Notes: generated by a model from the sequence alone, not told the origin. Positions 35,749 to 45,592 are shown, counted from the stretch's first letter. The stretch: DNA of 64,000 bases from Bacteroidota bacterium (GCA_019638705.1 JAHBTI010000002.1:1-64000), one strand, 5' to 3'. Program-made: numbers and translations.

Positions 35749-38124
35749 ATGAAAAAAATCATCACCATTTTGGCAGCAGCGTTTTGTTTACATATAAACG
35801 CACAAATAATAAATACCATTGCAGGCACAGGCACACAAGGCTTTAGCGGTGACGGCGGGCAAGCCACAGCAGCGCAATTAAACTACCCAAGCGGTGTAGC
35901 CACAGATGCTGCGGGCAATGTATATATTATAAATGAGCATCGCATACGCAAAGTAAGCAGCAACGGCATTATTACCACCATTGCAGGTAATGGCACAGGC
36001 GGCTTTAGTGGCGACGGAGGGGCAGCCACAGCAGCGCAATTATACAATCCATCGGGTGTAGCCACAGATGCTGCAGGCAATGTATATATTGCAGATGTGG
36101 ATAATCACCGCATACGCAAAGTAAGCAGCAACGGCATTATTACCACCATAGCAGGTAATGGCGGAATTGGCTTTAGTGGCGACGGAGGAGCAGCCACAGC
36201 AGCGCAATTAAACTACCCACAGAGTGTAGCCGTAGATGGTTCGGGCAATGTATATATTGCAGACGGGTATAATATCCGCATACGCAAAGTAAGCAGCAAC
36301 GGCATTATTACCACCATAGCAGGTAATGGCACGCAAGGCTTTAGTGGCGACGGAGGAGCAGCCACAGCAGCGCAATTTTGGTTTTCAATGGGTGTAGCCA
36401 CAGATGCTGTGGGCAATGTATATATTACAGATTCTAACAGTCGCATACGCAAAGTAAACAGCAACGGTATCATTACCACCATAGCAGGTAATGGCACAGG
36501 CATTTTTAGCGGCGACGGAGGAGCAGCCACAGCAGCGGGATTAATCCAACCAAACGGTGTAGCCGTAGATGCTGCAGGTAATGTGTATATTTCAGACATT
36601 GATAGCCGCATACGCAAAGTAAGCAGCAGCGGCATTATTACCACCATAGCTGGCAATGGCTCAGGCAGTTTTAGCGGCGACGGTGGGGCAGCCACAGCAG
36701 CGCAATTAAACTATCCAACTAGTGTAGCTGTAGATACTGTCAATGGCAATATATACATTGCTGACAAAGATAACCACCGTGTGCGAAAAGTATATTGCAG
36801 TAATGTAAGCAATGCAGGTATTGCAAGTTCGGCTACCGTAATTTGCGCAGGTCATTCGGCAGTGCTTACCCTAATCGGTTCGGCTTCATCTTACACATGG
36901 AGTACAGGGCAAAGCAGCTCAAGCATCAGCGTAAGCCCTGCCACAAGTAGCACATACAGCCTGTTTAGTACCTGCAACATAAGCAATCATGTTTCTACTT
37001 ATACTGCTGCGCTTAATATACAGGTCAATCCCCTGCCAAGCCTGTCGGTAAGCATTTTGGCAAGCACACCAAGCGTGTGTGCAGGCAGCACGGCAACGCT
37101 TGTGCCCTCAGGCGCGCTGTCTTATTCGTTGGGCAATGTTTCGGGCAGCTCGTTTACCGTCAGCTCTGCCACCACTTCGGTTTACACCATTAGCGGCACA
37201 AACCAGCACGCCTGTGTAAATACCGTTACGGTGCTGCTGAATGTGCTGCCGCTGCCCACCCCGCAAATTTGCATGGTAAGCACCGACAGCACCAGCTATT
37301 ACAACTATAACATTGTGTATTGGGATAACACCCAGTACCAAAGCGTGGACAGTTTTTATATTTACCGCTACGATGTGGCTTTAAACACTAATTTAAAAAT
37401 TGGCACGGTGGCAGCCCACAAAGGGCAATACATGGATACCGCCCGCCACAAAGGCAGCACCGTGGGCACAAACGGCGACCCTAATTACAGTTCGTACCGC
37501 TACGCCCTGTCTATAAAAGGTTTGTGCGGTGGCGAGAGTGCAAAAAGTCCGTATCACATCACCGAGTTTTTGCAAAATCAGCATAACGGCAATTTTAATG
37601 TGAGCCAGTATGTGATAGAAAACTCCACTGCCCTGCCAACAGGTTACGGCTTGCTGCGCGATGATAACAGCAAAGGCACTTACGCGCTTATTGCCACCAT
37701 ACCAGGCGGGGCTACAAGTGCCACCGACCCGCAGTATTCAAATTTCCCCAATGCCAACTACCGCGTGGATATTTTTGGGTTTAACTGCACCGCCTCAAAT
37801 GCCAAAACCACGGCATTAATTAAAGCGCACAGCAACACCGCCAACCGAATAGCAGAGCCTGCGGGAATTAAGGAGTTGAAAAATGAAAGTGCAGGCTTGA
37901 GAGTTTATCCAAATCCTGTGGGTTCGGTGCTTAGTGTTGAAAGCCCCCTAAGCCACAAAGGGGGAATGATTAAAATTTCAATAACAGATGTGCTTGGAAA
38001 GGAAATTTTGAGTAAGCAATTGACCATAAGCAATGGCGCAGCGCAAATAAACGTGAGCACATTGGATAAAGGGATTTATTTTGTAAAAATCGGAAATGCC
38101 ATGAGCAAATTTGTGAAGGAGTAA
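35749..38124 (+). CDS. NHL-repeat T9SS-secreted protein
   Basis: 791 residues. After a signal peptide (KIITILAAAFCLHINAQ), six NHL repeats of about 56 residues form a beta-propeller (about 20-345). Each reads like IITTIAGNGTGGFSGDGGAATAAQLNYPSGVATDAAGNVYIADVDNHRIRKVSSNG. An Ig/PKD-like region (about 350-500), an FN3-like region, and a type A T9SS sorting domain (VYPNPVGSVLSVESPL...MSKFVKE) follow. The repeats are nearly identical at DNA level, suggesting recent duplication. The sorting domain contains the in-frame GC-rich repeat. Confidence 0.88.
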   Translation: MKKIITILAAAFCLHINAQIINTIAGTGTQGFSGDGGQATAAQLNYPSGVATDAAGNVYIINEHRIRKVSSNGIITTIAGNGTGGFSGDGGAATAAQLYNPSGVATDAAGNVYIADVDNHRIRKVSSNGIITTIAGNGGIGFSGDGGAATAAQLNYPQSVAVDGSGNVYIADGYNIRIRKVSSNGIITTIAGNGTQGFSGDGGAATAAQFWFSMGVATDAVGNVYITDSNSRIRKVNSNGIITTIAGNGTGIFSGDGGAATAAGLIQPNGVAVDAAGNVYISDIDSRIRKVSSSGIITTIAGNGSGSFSGDGGAATAAQLNYPTSVAVDTVNGNIYIADKDNHRVRKVYCSNVSNAGIASSATVICAGHSAVLTLIGSASSYTWSTGQSSSSISVSPATSSTYSLFSTCNISNHVSTYTAALNIQVNPLPSLSVSILASTPSVCAGSTATLVPSGALSYSLGNVSGSSFTVSSATTSVYTISGTNQHACVNTVTVLLNVLPLPTPQICMVSTDSTSYYNYNIVYWDNTQYQSVDSFYIYRYDVALNTNLKIGTVAAHKGQYMDTARHKGSTVGTNGDPNYSSYRYALSIKGLCGGESAKSPYHITEFLQNQHNGNFNVSQYVIENSTALPTGYGLLRDDNSKGTYALIATIPGGATSATDPQYSNFPNANYRVDIFGFNCTASNAKTTALIKAHSNTANRIAEPAGIKELKNESAGLRVYPNPVGSVLSVESPLSHKGGMIKISITDVLGKEILSKQLTISNGAAQINVSTLDKGIYFVKIGNAMSKFVKE
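37941..37965. repeat. GC-rich inverted repeat inside the NHL gene
   Basis: AAGCCCCCTAAGCC..AAAGGGGGA, translated as SPLSHKGG at the same position of the sorting domain as in the gene at the window start. Confidence 0.75.
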
Positions 38125-38158
38125 GCCCCTAAGCCCCCTAAATCCCCCAAAGGGGGAC
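38124..38158. repeat. GC-rich inverted repeat after the NHL gene
   Basis: A fuller copy of the element (AGCCCCCTAAATCCCCC / AAAGGGGGAC), starting at the last base of the stop codon and followed directly by a terminator. Confidence 0.75.
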
Positions 38159-38161
38159 ATT

Positions 38162-38198
38162 AAAAGCCGTCCCACAAAATTTGTGGGACGGCTTTTTT
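38162..38198. terminator. Rho-independent terminator between NHL gene and tRNA-Lys
   Basis: Long stem AAAAGCCGTCCCACAAA / TTTGTGGGACGGCTTTTTT. A-runs and T-runs on both sides let it serve the NHL gene (plus) and tRNA-Lys (minus). Confidence 0.85.
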
Positions 38199-38199
38199 G

Positions 38200-38272
38200 T
38201 GACCCCGGGGAGGCTCGAACTCCCGACCCATTGATTAAGAGTCAATTGCTCTACCAACTGAGCTACGAAGTC
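38200..38272 (-). tRNA. tRNA-Lys (anticodon CTT)
   Basis: A 73-base cloverleaf on the minus strand. The acceptor GACTTCG pairs with CGGGGTC (G-T pairs allowed). The D arm is GCTCAGTTGGTAGAGC, the anticodon stem ATTGA/TCAAT with loop CTCTTAA (anticodon CTT), and the T arm GGGAG-TTCGAGC-CTCCC. The discriminator is A and CCA is not encoded. Confidence 0.93.
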
Positions 38273-38314
38273 AATTTAATTGGTTGTAAATGTAAAGAAA
38301 AAACTACCCGTTCG

Positions 38315-38938
38315 TTACAGCGTTAATCCCTTAAACACAAAGCCTTTTTCAGAAAAATGTTTTAAAAAAAGCGGTAAAGCATATTTTACGTTTGCTTCGG
38401 CTTTTATATTGTCGTGAAACAACACAATGCTGCCGTTTTGGGTGTGTTTAACGGCTTTATGGGCGCAGGCTTCGGGAGAAATGTTTTCGTAATCGTAAGT
38501 AATCACGTCCCACATCACAATTTTAAACCCCTGTTTCAGCAGGGCTTTGTATTGTGCGCGTTTCATGCGTCCATACGGCGGGCGAAAAAGATTGTTGTTT
38601 ACCAAAGCACGGCATTCATTGGCTTGGAGTAAATATTCGGCAACGGAATGTTTAAAGCCTTTTATGTGCGTTACGGTATGGTTGGCAACCTGGTGTCCTT
38701 CGCGAACCATGCGCTCAAAAACAGGTTTGTTTTTTACAATGTTTTGCCCCACACAAAAAAAAGTGGCTGTTGCTTTGTGTTTAGCCAATTCGTCCAAAAT
38801 CCATTCTGTTAATTCAGGAATGGGTCCATCGTCAAAAGTAAGGTAAATGGTTTTTTCCTTTCGGCTCAAATTCCACACCGCTTTTGGATAAAGGTTTCGC
38901 AAAAGGCGGTTGGGTTGTATGAGCAAAGATTTATTCAT
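38315..38938 (-). CDS. Polysaccharide deacetylase (NodB domain)
   Basis: A carbohydrate esterase family 4 enzyme of 207 residues that removes N-acetyl groups from peptidoglycan or another glycan. The NodB motifs are in order: YLTFDDGPIPELTEWIL (catalytic Asp pair), HQVANHTVTHIKGF (metal-binding His), FRPPYGRMKRAQ, the GFKIVMWDVITYDYE block and the late IVLFHDN motif. No signal peptide is evident. It is transcribed alone, downstream of DUF2723, with nested repeats between. Confidence 0.92.
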   Translation of the reverse strand: MNKSLLIQPNRLLRNLYPKAVWNLSRKEKTIYLTFDDGPIPELTEWILDELAKHKATATFFCVGQNIVKNKPVFERMVREGHQVANHTVTHIKGFKHSVAEYLLQANECRALVNNNLFRPPYGRMKRAQYKALLKQGFKIVMWDVITYDYENISPEACAHKAVKHTQNGSIVLFHDNIKAEANVKYALPLFLKHFSEKGFVFKGLTL

Positions 38939-38947
38939 TTTGGTTTA

Positions 38948-39087
38948 GCCGCGAATTTCACTAATTGCACAAATTAGGATTTAAGTAAAATTAGTGTCAC
39001 GTCGAGCGAAGTCGAGACGTGCTGCCGAAATATTCATTTCTCGACTTCGCTCGAAATGACAAAGTTGGATTAGTGAAAATTCGTGGC
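38948..39087. repeat. Nested inverted-repeat element
   Basis: Outer arms GCCGCGAATTTCACTAAT (38948-38965) and ATTAGTGAAAATTCGTGGC (39069-39087) belong to the same family as 29147-29347. A second element is nested inside at 38995-39060. Confidence 0.75.
38995..39060. repeat. CGAGCGAAGTCGAGA inverted repeat
   Basis: GTCACGTCGAGCGAAGTCGAGA faces TCTCGACTTCGCTCGAAATGAC, with a short loop. This word is a common intergenic repeat in Bacteroidota. Here it is nested in another element. Confidence 0.8.
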
Positions 39088-39095
39088 TTCACAAA

Positions 39096-42000
39096 TTACG
39101 GCATTTGAGGTTCTGTAATCGGTGCTAAATCTTCGGCAGAAAGCACTCTTTGAATCCTGTCCATAAACTCTTTTGCCAAATCTTCCTGTTTAAACTGATG
39201 CGCCAAACTTGTTAATCGTCTCAAAATTTCTTTTGCCTGATTTATATCTCTGCCGTAAGCTGCACGGCGGTTAGGTTTTTGCGCAGAGTAAATTCTCAAA
39301 TCCCCTTCAAAAATGTCAAACAGTTTTTTAGCCAGCTTGTTTGCATTTTCAAAATCGTTTATTTCGTAATACGACCCGCAAATTGAAAACAGCGTTACAT
39401 CAAACGGAATGTTTTCGTCAGGCATCATGGCAATACATTTATCCAACACGGCTTTGGCTTTGTCGTTTTTGCCTTCGTTAATTAACGCGCCTGCCAAAAT
39501 GCTCATTTGCATACGCAGGTTGCCTGTCATGCGTGTACAGTTTTCATCAAGGTTTACGCCTTTTTTATCCATACCGCCCCACAAAAATTTATTCATAATG
39601 TTATCGTACATCACATCGGTATTTACACGACCGCCTGTTGCCGCTTCCATTTCGCCCTGCTTAACAGGTACAAAACGATATGCCAAACCCTCTAACTGAA
39701 AATAATCTTTTAATCCAACGTAAGCCTCATCGCCTGTGGTTACGGCAAAATAAATAGGGCGACTCCAGTCGTTGTTGGCAATTAAATCCAACACCAGCAA
39801 ATCGTTTTTCAAAATGTGATTTCTTCCGCCCAAATCCCATTCAATTTGTTTGCTGAGGCGGCTCATGTCTTTTTCATTTAACACCTTGCTTTTTGCTACC
39901 TGTGCACTGTCAATATTCACCACAAATTTGTTGGTAGGCAATATGTCAATAAGTTCGCCATTGCCGGCATCGTACTTGGTGTTCACATCATTGCTTGTTA
40001 CATACGCCAACGCCTCCTGTAAATCCATGCGTTGTTTATTTTGTCTGTTTATCACCACATATTCCAACTTACTTGCTTCTACTTTTTCTAACGGAATGGT
40101 AAACGGCACAGGCGCACTTTCATACGCCGCACGGCACATTTGTTTGTAATACCAGTCGGTTTGCAACAAACTTAAATTCACCACGCGCACATCGGTGCGA
40201 ATGCCCTCTACTTCCTGCGCGTACCAAAGCGGAAACGTATCGTTATCGCCGTTGGTAAATAAAATGGCGTTTGGTGCGCAGCTTTCCAAATAATCAATGG
40301 CGCAGTCGCGCGATAAGGTTCTTAACGAGCGGTTGTGGTCGTCCCAGCCCTGTTGCGCCATAATGCCGGGTACAACCAAGCACAAAGCCGTTGAGCCGAT
40401 TGCCAAACCCATAGTGGCAGATTTAGATTTTTTGCTCAGGAAATCGAAGATTGCCATTACACCCAAACCAATCCAAATGGCAAAGGCGTAGAAACTTCCC
40501 GCATAGGCGTAATCACGTTCGCGCGGCTGATAGGGCGACTGATTTAAGTACACCACAATAGCCAAACCTGTGAGCAGGAAGAAACACAGCACCACCCAGG
40601 CATCGGGTTTGTTGCGTTTAAAGTGGAAAAACATTCCGAACAAGCCCAAAATCAATGGAAGCGCGTAAAAATGATTATTCGCAAAATTATTTTTGTCGCG
40701 GTAAATCGGGTTTGTGGTATCGTAATCCAAACGGAAATTATCAATGGCTTTAATGCCTGTAATCCAGTTGCCCTCCATGTTATTTCCTGTTGAACCCTGT
40801 ATATCGTTTTGTCTTCCCACAAAATTCCAGTAGAAATAACGCAAATACATATAATTAATCTGGTAGCGGAAAAAGAAGGTTAAATTGGCTGCCATAGTAG
40901 GAATTTCAACGGTTTCCGATTCGCCGTAATAATTTTGTATGACTTTGTTGCGACGGTTTTCTGCCACATTGCCCCAATATTTATAACCTGTTTCGTGATG
41001 CGGTTGGCGGCTGTACATACGCGGAAAAGGCGTGCAAAAATCTTTCTCGTACTTAGGAATTATTTTTTTGCGAGCGTCCACCAAACGGTAATTTTTCTTT
41101 GCTTCATCTTTAGCATAAATAGGCGTTCCGTCTTCAAACTTGCTTCTTGAAACAGTTGGTGCATTATAATATTGTCCGTATAATATGGGCCAATCGCCGT
41201 ATTGTTCGCGTAACAGATATGAAAGCATATTCGGCGCGTTTTCAGGGTCGTTTTCGTCCATAGGCGTATTGGCTTGCGAACGGATAACCAACACAAAGAA
41301 CGATGAAAAGCCGATTAACAAGGTAGTAAAACTCAAAAAGATAGCATTGAGTGCAACGGTTTTGGTTTTGAATTTGTGAATGACAGCATAAATGCCCGAC
41401 ATAAACACCACTCGCCAAAACATTTCAGAACCTGATTCTGCCGAAATCGCGGCAAAGGCAGTAAAAGCAAAAAATCCGATGTAACCGATTTTGTAATGTT
41501 TTTCGTTTTTATTGGTTGTGTACAGAATGAAATACACCAAGGTAACAATGAGCAACAAAAAGAAAATGATAGTTCCCGTGCTGAACGGCAAATGAAATTT
41601 GTTGGTGAAAAATACTTCGTAATCGCTTAAAAACTTTACGAATTTTGGCACTAACATACTTTGCACAAAACCCAGCACCACCACGGAAATAAACCCTGCA
41701 ATGAAGAAACTTTTCCATGTGAATGTGTATTTTTTAAAGTAAATAATAAAACCGATTGCAGGAATTACCAATAAGTTCAATAAGTGTACGCCGATTGACA
41801 AGCCAACCAAATAGGCGATAAGCACCAACCAACGCAATGCGCTTGTCGGGTCAACGCTGTCTTCTTCGTCCCATTTTAAAATTGCCCAAAACACCACAGC
41901 GGTAAAGAAAGATGACATGGCATACACCTCGCCCTCAACCGCGCTGAACCAAAACGAATCTGAAAAAGTATAAGCCAATCCGCCAATAATACCTGCGCCC

Positions 42001-42371
42001 AAAACAGCCCATTGTTGTGGTTTTGAAAGGTCTTCGGTTTTTTTGCCGTAAACTTTTATACCCAAGCGGGTAATTGTCCAAAACAAAAATAAAATGCTGA
42101 ACGAGCTTGACAGCGCGCTCATAATGTTTATCATCATGGCTGCATTGGCAGGGTCAGAGCCGCCAAACAAGGTAAAGAACCGCCCCACCAACAAAAAGAA
42201 CGGTGCGCCGGGCGGATGCCCCACTTCCAATTTATACGCACAGGCAATGTATTCGCCACAATCCCAAAAACTCGCGGTGGGTTCAATGGTGGCACAGTAA
42301 GTAAAGGTAGCAACGGCAAAAACTATCCAACCAATCAGGTTATTGAGTTTGCGAAATTCTTTTGTCATCAT
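39096..42371 (-). CDS. DUF2723 / GT117-type membrane glycosyltransferase-like protein
   Basis: 1091 residues with about a dozen N-terminal membrane segments and a large C-terminal soluble part (about 650-1091) ending in TPR-like helices. The opening block TIEPTASFWDCGEYIACAYKLEVGHPPGAPFFLLVGRFF is the DUF2723 signature, resembling the acidic loop of GT-C enzymes and protein O-mannosyltransferases. Later QSPYQPRERDYAYAGSFYAFAIWIG and the LFTNGDNDTFPLWYAQEVEGIRTDVRVVNLSLL block are also family features. It may glycosylate exported proteins or lipids; the donor is unknown. Confidence 0.88.
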   Translation of the reverse strand: MMTKEFRKLNNLIGWIVFAVATFTYCATIEPTASFWDCGEYIACAYKLEVGHPPGAPFFLLVGRFFTLFGGSDPANAAMMINIMSALSSSFSILFLFWTITRLGIKVYGKKTEDLSKPQQWAVLGAGIIGGLAYTFSDSFWFSAVEGEVYAMSSFFTAVVFWAILKWDEEDSVDPTSALRWLVLIAYLVGLSIGVHLLNLLVIPAIGFIIYFKKYTFTWKSFFIAGFISVVVLGFVQSMLVPKFVKFLSDYEVFFTNKFHLPFSTGTIIFFLLLIVTLVYFILYTTNKNEKHYKIGYIGFFAFTAFAAISAESGSEMFWRVVFMSGIYAVIHKFKTKTVALNAIFLSFTTLLIGFSSFFVLVIRSQANTPMDENDPENAPNMLSYLLREQYGDWPILYGQYYNAPTVSRSKFEDGTPIYAKDEAKKNYRLVDARKKIIPKYEKDFCTPFPRMYSRQPHHETGYKYWGNVAENRRNKVIQNYYGESETVEIPTMAANLTFFFRYQINYMYLRYFYWNFVGRQNDIQGSTGNNMEGNWITGIKAIDNFRLDYDTTNPIYRDKNNFANNHFYALPLILGLFGMFFHFKRNKPDAWVVLCFFLLTGLAIVVYLNQSPYQPRERDYAYAGSFYAFAIWIGLGVMAIFDFLSKKSKSATMGLAIGSTALCLVVPGIMAQQGWDDHNRSLRTLSRDCAIDYLESCAPNAILFTNGDNDTFPLWYAQEVEGIRTDVRVVNLSLLQTDWYYKQMCRAAYESAPVPFTIPLEKVEASKLEYVVINRQNKQRMDLQEALAYVTSNDVNTKYDAGNGELIDILPTNKFVVNIDSAQVAKSKVLNEKDMSRLSKQIEWDLGGRNHILKNDLLVLDLIANNDWSRPIYFAVTTGDEAYVGLKDYFQLEGLAYRFVPVKQGEMEAATGGRVNTDVMYDNIMNKFLWGGMDKKGVNLDENCTRMTGNLRMQMSILAGALINEGKNDKAKAVLDKCIAMMPDENIPFDVTLFSICGSYYEINDFENANKLAKKLFDIFEGDLRIYSAQKPNRRAAYGRDINQAKEILRRLTSLAHQFKQEDLAKEFMDRIQRVLSAEDLAPITEPQMP

Positions 42372-42442
42372 AAGAAAAAATCAAGTAAGGGTGCGAAGAT
42401 AAGAAACGAATTAAACTTTGCTTTATTTTTTTATTAAAGTGT

Positions 42443-42471
42443 TTTGTGGAAACAAAAAATTAGTATTTTTG
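42443..42471 (+). promoter_or_regulatory. Promoter of tRNA-Gln
   Basis: TTTG at 42443-42446 and TATTTTTG at 42464-42471, spacer 17 bases. It lies 20 bases before the mature tRNA. Confidence 0.75.
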
Positions 42472-42491
42472 TCGCCTCTTAATTGAGAAAT

Positions 42492-42562
42492 TGCCCGATC
42501 GTCTAATGGCAGGACTTCGGTTTTTGGTGCCGACTATGTTGGTTCGAATCCAGCTCGGGCAA
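42492..42562 (+). tRNA. tRNA-Gln (anticodon TTG)
   Basis: A 71-base cloverleaf: acceptor TGCCCGA / TCGGGCA, anticodon stem TCGGT/GCCGA with loop TTTTGGT (anticodon TTG), T arm GTTGG-TTCGAAT-CCAGC, discriminator A, no encoded CCA. It is a single-gene unit with its own promoter and terminator. Confidence 0.93.
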
Positions 42563-42573
42563 CTTGAAGAAAG

Positions 42574-42606
42574 AAAAAACCTCCGCAGTTGCGGAGGTTT
42601 TTTTTA
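42574..42606. terminator. Bidirectional terminator after tRNA-Gln
   Basis: Stem AAAAAACCTCCGCA / TGCGGAGGTTTTTT with a GT loop. Its right end overlaps the stop codon of the convergent gene at 42604, so it can serve both. Confidence 0.85.
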
Positions 42607-43590
42607 TTCCTTACTCAACATACCAAAATCATATTTCAGTTTTACAATGCGAATAGTTTTGTTTTGGTGGTCACGGATTACGAAAGAGTGTAACAGGTTA
42701 GTGTCTTTTGTGCTTACATACGAAATTTCTTTCATCAGCACATCATTGCGATATTGTTTTTCGCCGTACAATTCGTTTTGTTCATCGTATTCATAAACGT
42801 TTTTTAGAATAACACTGTTGTTGGCATTGCCTTTAAATTGCGCTGAAATCAAGTGTTTGGAGTTATATTCAAATTTGCTTTCCTGTTTTATCCACGAAGC
42901 CGAAACGTAATTTTCATATACCGATGTTTTTCTTCCCGCGCTGTCAAAGTTGATTATGTTTTCTTTGTATGGGCGGTTTTCGTTATTCAACAAAATACAT
43001 TTGCGTTGTTTAGTGCCGTAAACAATCCATTGGCAACTGTCTTGACTCAACAACATTTGGTTGCCGAGCATAAACACGGTTTTGTCGCTGCTGTTGTTGG
43101 TTTCTTTGTAGCGCAATTCTTTGGTGAGGTTGCCCAAAGTGTCGTAGTGATAATAACGCGCTTCGTAATAATTTGCACCGTCGTGATAACGTTTTAAAAT
43201 CAATTTATTTTCAGCATAAAAGTAAGCAGTGCTGATAGTATCATAAACATATTGGTTGTACGTTTCTGTAACGCCGCGATAATTTTTTTCGCGCACAATG
43301 GTTTTGGCGATTGTAGTATAGTAGTAGCGCGATAAAAAACCGTTCTCGTTAAACTCATAAGTTTCGGTAAGATTTCTGTCCACCACTTCTTCAAAATCTT
43401 TTTTATCAACTATTTCAAACACAATTTTTTTTATGCCCCGTGTTTTTATCACTTCGGGATTAAAATTGTGTTGCTGTGCATTAAAAGCCGTTTCGGGCGT
43501 TGGCAGTAACACTTGCGCGTTTGCAAAAGAGATTGCAAAGAAAAAAATGAGTATGAAAAAATGTTTAAGCAAGTTGTTGTAAGGCTTCAT
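42604..43590 (-). CDS. Secreted YD-repeat-like protein, function unknown
   Basis: 328 residues with a signal peptide ([20 protein letters not shown]). The rest is a series of short beta-hairpin units such as [35 protein letters not shown] and [16 protein letters not shown]. These resemble the YD/RHS-like or YwqK-like beta-ribbons. No catalytic motif is seen. The first 26 bases overlap the 3' end of the upstream DUF255 gene in another frame, so the two are probably cotranscribed. Confidence 0.65.
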   Translation of the reverse strand: MKPYNNLLKHFFILIFFFAISFANAQVLLPTPETAFNAQQHNFNPEVIKTRGIKKIVFEIVDKKDFEEVVDRNLTETYEFNENGFLSRYYYTTIAKTIVREKNYRGVTETYNQYVYDTISTAYFYAENKLILKRYHDGANYYEARYYHYDTLGNLTKELRYKETNNSSDKTVFMLGNQMLLSQDSCQWIVYGTKQRKCILLNNENRPYKENIINFDSAGRKTSVYENYVSASWIKQESKFEYNSKHLISAQFKGNANNSVILKNVYEYDEQNELYGEKQYRNDVLMKEISYVSTKDTNLLHSFVIRDHQNKTIRIVKLKYDFGMLSKE

Positions 43591-45592
43591 CTGTTGTGTT
43601 CACAGGCAACTTGCAGGCATTGTTTTCGCAGACATAAAACAGAGTTTTGTTTTCCACAAACCTGTTTTTGAGCAAAGGCAATGATGATGCGCTGCCATGT
43701 ACAGCGAAAATCGCATTTACAATGCCCTGTTGGTAAAGCTCCGCGATTTTTTCATCAACATCTTTACCAACAATCGCCACTTCCTTAAACGGATAAACCA
43801 AATGCAAAGCCAAACAGCCCCAATTACTGTATCCCGCGCCGTAATTTTTGAGTTCGTCCAATACTTTGGAGAGCATTTTTTCGGCGCGAGTTTTCCATTC
43901 GGGTTTATCAAAATATGCGGCGAGATAAAATAAATTCAACGCCATTTGCGAATTGGAAGCAGGAATAACATTGTCGCTGCTTTCGGTAGTACGCGCTACG
44001 AGTGTTTGAGAATGTTTGTCGGTGTAAAACAAAAATTCGCTTTGTGGATTGTGAAATAAATCCAATGTTAATTCACAGAACTGTTTTGCTTTTTGCAAAT
44101 ACATTTCGTTTTGTGTAATCAAATAAACATTCATCAAGGCTTCAATCACAAAAGCGTAATCTTCCAAAAATCCGTTTATTTTTACTTGTCCGTTTTTGTA
44201 AGTGCGAAACAATTTTCCGTTTTTATCCGACAACGTATTCAACAAAAATTCTGCCGAAGAAATTGCAATGTCTTTGTAAGATTTATTTTTAAAAATCAAA
44301 AACGCTTTTGCAAACGCGCTGCACATCATGGCATTCCACGATGTTATGGTTTTGTCGTCCAATGCAGGTTTTAAGCGCGATTTGGCTTCCTGTTTCAACA
44401 GGTTTTTACATTCGGTAATTTTTTCGTTGAGTTGTTCTTTTGTCAAATTAAATTCTGTCAAAATTTTTGCCGTGTTGTCGGAGCGCATTAAAATATAATT
44501 GCCCTGCTCCCAATATCCTTTTTCGTTTATCTCGTAAAACTGACTGAAAATTTTAAAGCGTTCTTCGCCCAACAATTCTTCCAAATCCAATTTATTCCAC
44601 ACATAATATTTTCCTTCTTCGCCCTCGCTGTCGGCATCGTAAGCCGAATAAAAAAATCCTTTCGGGTTATACCATTCTTGCGCAACAAAATCAAGCGTTT
44701 GCAAAACCGTTTCTTTATACAATTCGTTTTTTGTGTGCGTGTAAGCTTCGCAATACAAGGACATGAGTTGCGCATTGTCGTACAACATTTTTTCAAAGTG
44801 CGGAATTTTCCAAAGCGTGTCGGTGCTGTATCGCGCAAAGCCGCCGTGTAATTGGTCGTAAATGCCGCCCATTGCCATTTTGCTCAAGGTCAAATTTACG
44901 TGGTCAAGCAATTGTTGGTCTTTTTCCAACAGTGCGTAACGCAACAAAAATTGATAATTATTCGGCAAAGGAAATTTTGGTGCGCGGTTTGCGCCGCCCT
45001 CTGTGTTGTCTAAACGTGTTTTCCATTTGGCAATGCAATCTTTTAAAACAGTTTTATGTAAAGCACTTTCGCTTTTGTTTGATGTTGTAATTAATTCCGC
45101 TTGCTGAATGCCTTGCGTTAATTGCCGAGCGTAATCTTCCACACGTTGTTTGTCGTTTTTATAAACCTCAGCTAAATTTTGCAGAATGTTTATCCATTGC
45201 TCTTTGCGAAAATACGTTCCGCCGTAAAATGGTTTTCCGTCGGGCAACACAAAACAGTTGAGGGGCCAGCCGCCTTGCCCTGTCATCAGTTGCACGGCTT
45301 GCATATACAGCATATCTACATCAGCGCGTTCTTCTCTGTCCACTTTCACGTTGATAAAATGTTCGTTCATCAATGCCGCCACGTTTTCATCTTCAAAACT
45401 TTCGTGTTCCATCACATGACACCAATGACAAGCACTATAACCAATACTAATCAACAAAGGCTTGTTTTCTTTTTTCGCCAAATCAAATGCTTTGTCCGAA
45501 AAGGGCAACCAATTAACGGGATTGTGCGCGTGCTGCAACAAATAGGGGCTTGTTTCGTGAATTAATTGGTTGGGAGATTTTTTGGTGCTCAT
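43565..45592 (-). CDS. Thioredoxin-domain protein, DUF255/YyaL (spermatogenesis-associated 20 family)
   Basis: 675 residues. The N-terminal thioredoxin-like domain (1-165) carries [41 protein letters not shown] and [22 protein letters not shown]. The remainder is an (alpha/alpha)-barrel like N-acylglucosamine 2-epimerase/glycoside hydrolases ([44 protein letters not shown]). The family is widely conserved and its physiological role is unclear. The opening [24 protein letters not shown] is diagnostic. Confidence 0.93.
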   Translation of the reverse strand: MSTKKSPNQLIHETSPYLLQHAHNPVNWLPFSDKAFDLAKKENKPLLISIGYSACHWCHVMEHESFEDENVAALMNEHFINVKVDREERADVDMLYMQAVQLMTGQGGWPLNCFVLPDGKPFYGGTYFRKEQWINILQNLAEVYKNDKQRVEDYARQLTQGIQQAELITTSNKSESALHKTVLKDCIAKWKTRLDNTEGGANRAPKFPLPNNYQFLLRYALLEKDQQLLDHVNLTLSKMAMGGIYDQLHGGFARYSTDTLWKIPHFEKMLYDNAQLMSLYCEAYTHTKNELYKETVLQTLDFVAQEWYNPKGFFYSAYDADSEGEEGKYYVWNKLDLEELLGEERFKIFSQFYEINEKGYWEQGNYILMRSDNTAKILTEFNLTKEQLNEKITECKNLLKQEAKSRLKPALDDKTITSWNAMMCSAFAKAFLIFKNKSYKDIAISSAEFLLNTLSDKNGKLFRTYKNGQVKINGFLEDYAFVIEALMNVYLITQNEMYLQKAKQFCELTLDLFHNPQSEFLFYTDKHSQTLVARTTESSDNVIPASNSQMALNLFYLAAYFDKPEWKTRAEKMLSKVLDELKNYGAGYSNWGCLALHLVYPFKEVAIVGKDVDEKIAELYQQGIVNAIFAVHGSASSLPLLKNRFVENKTLFYVCENNACKLPVNTTDEALQQLA

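Noticed and set aside
35800..36790. Regularly spaced repeats suggesting a CRISPR array
   Set aside because: The period is about 171 bases, repeats and intervening sequence are both coding, and they translate into NHL propeller repeats.
38124..38200. Attachment site at tRNA-Lys
   Set aside because: The sequence beside the tRNA 3' end is a terminator and a GC-rich repeat. No second copy of the tRNA 3' end was found within the window.
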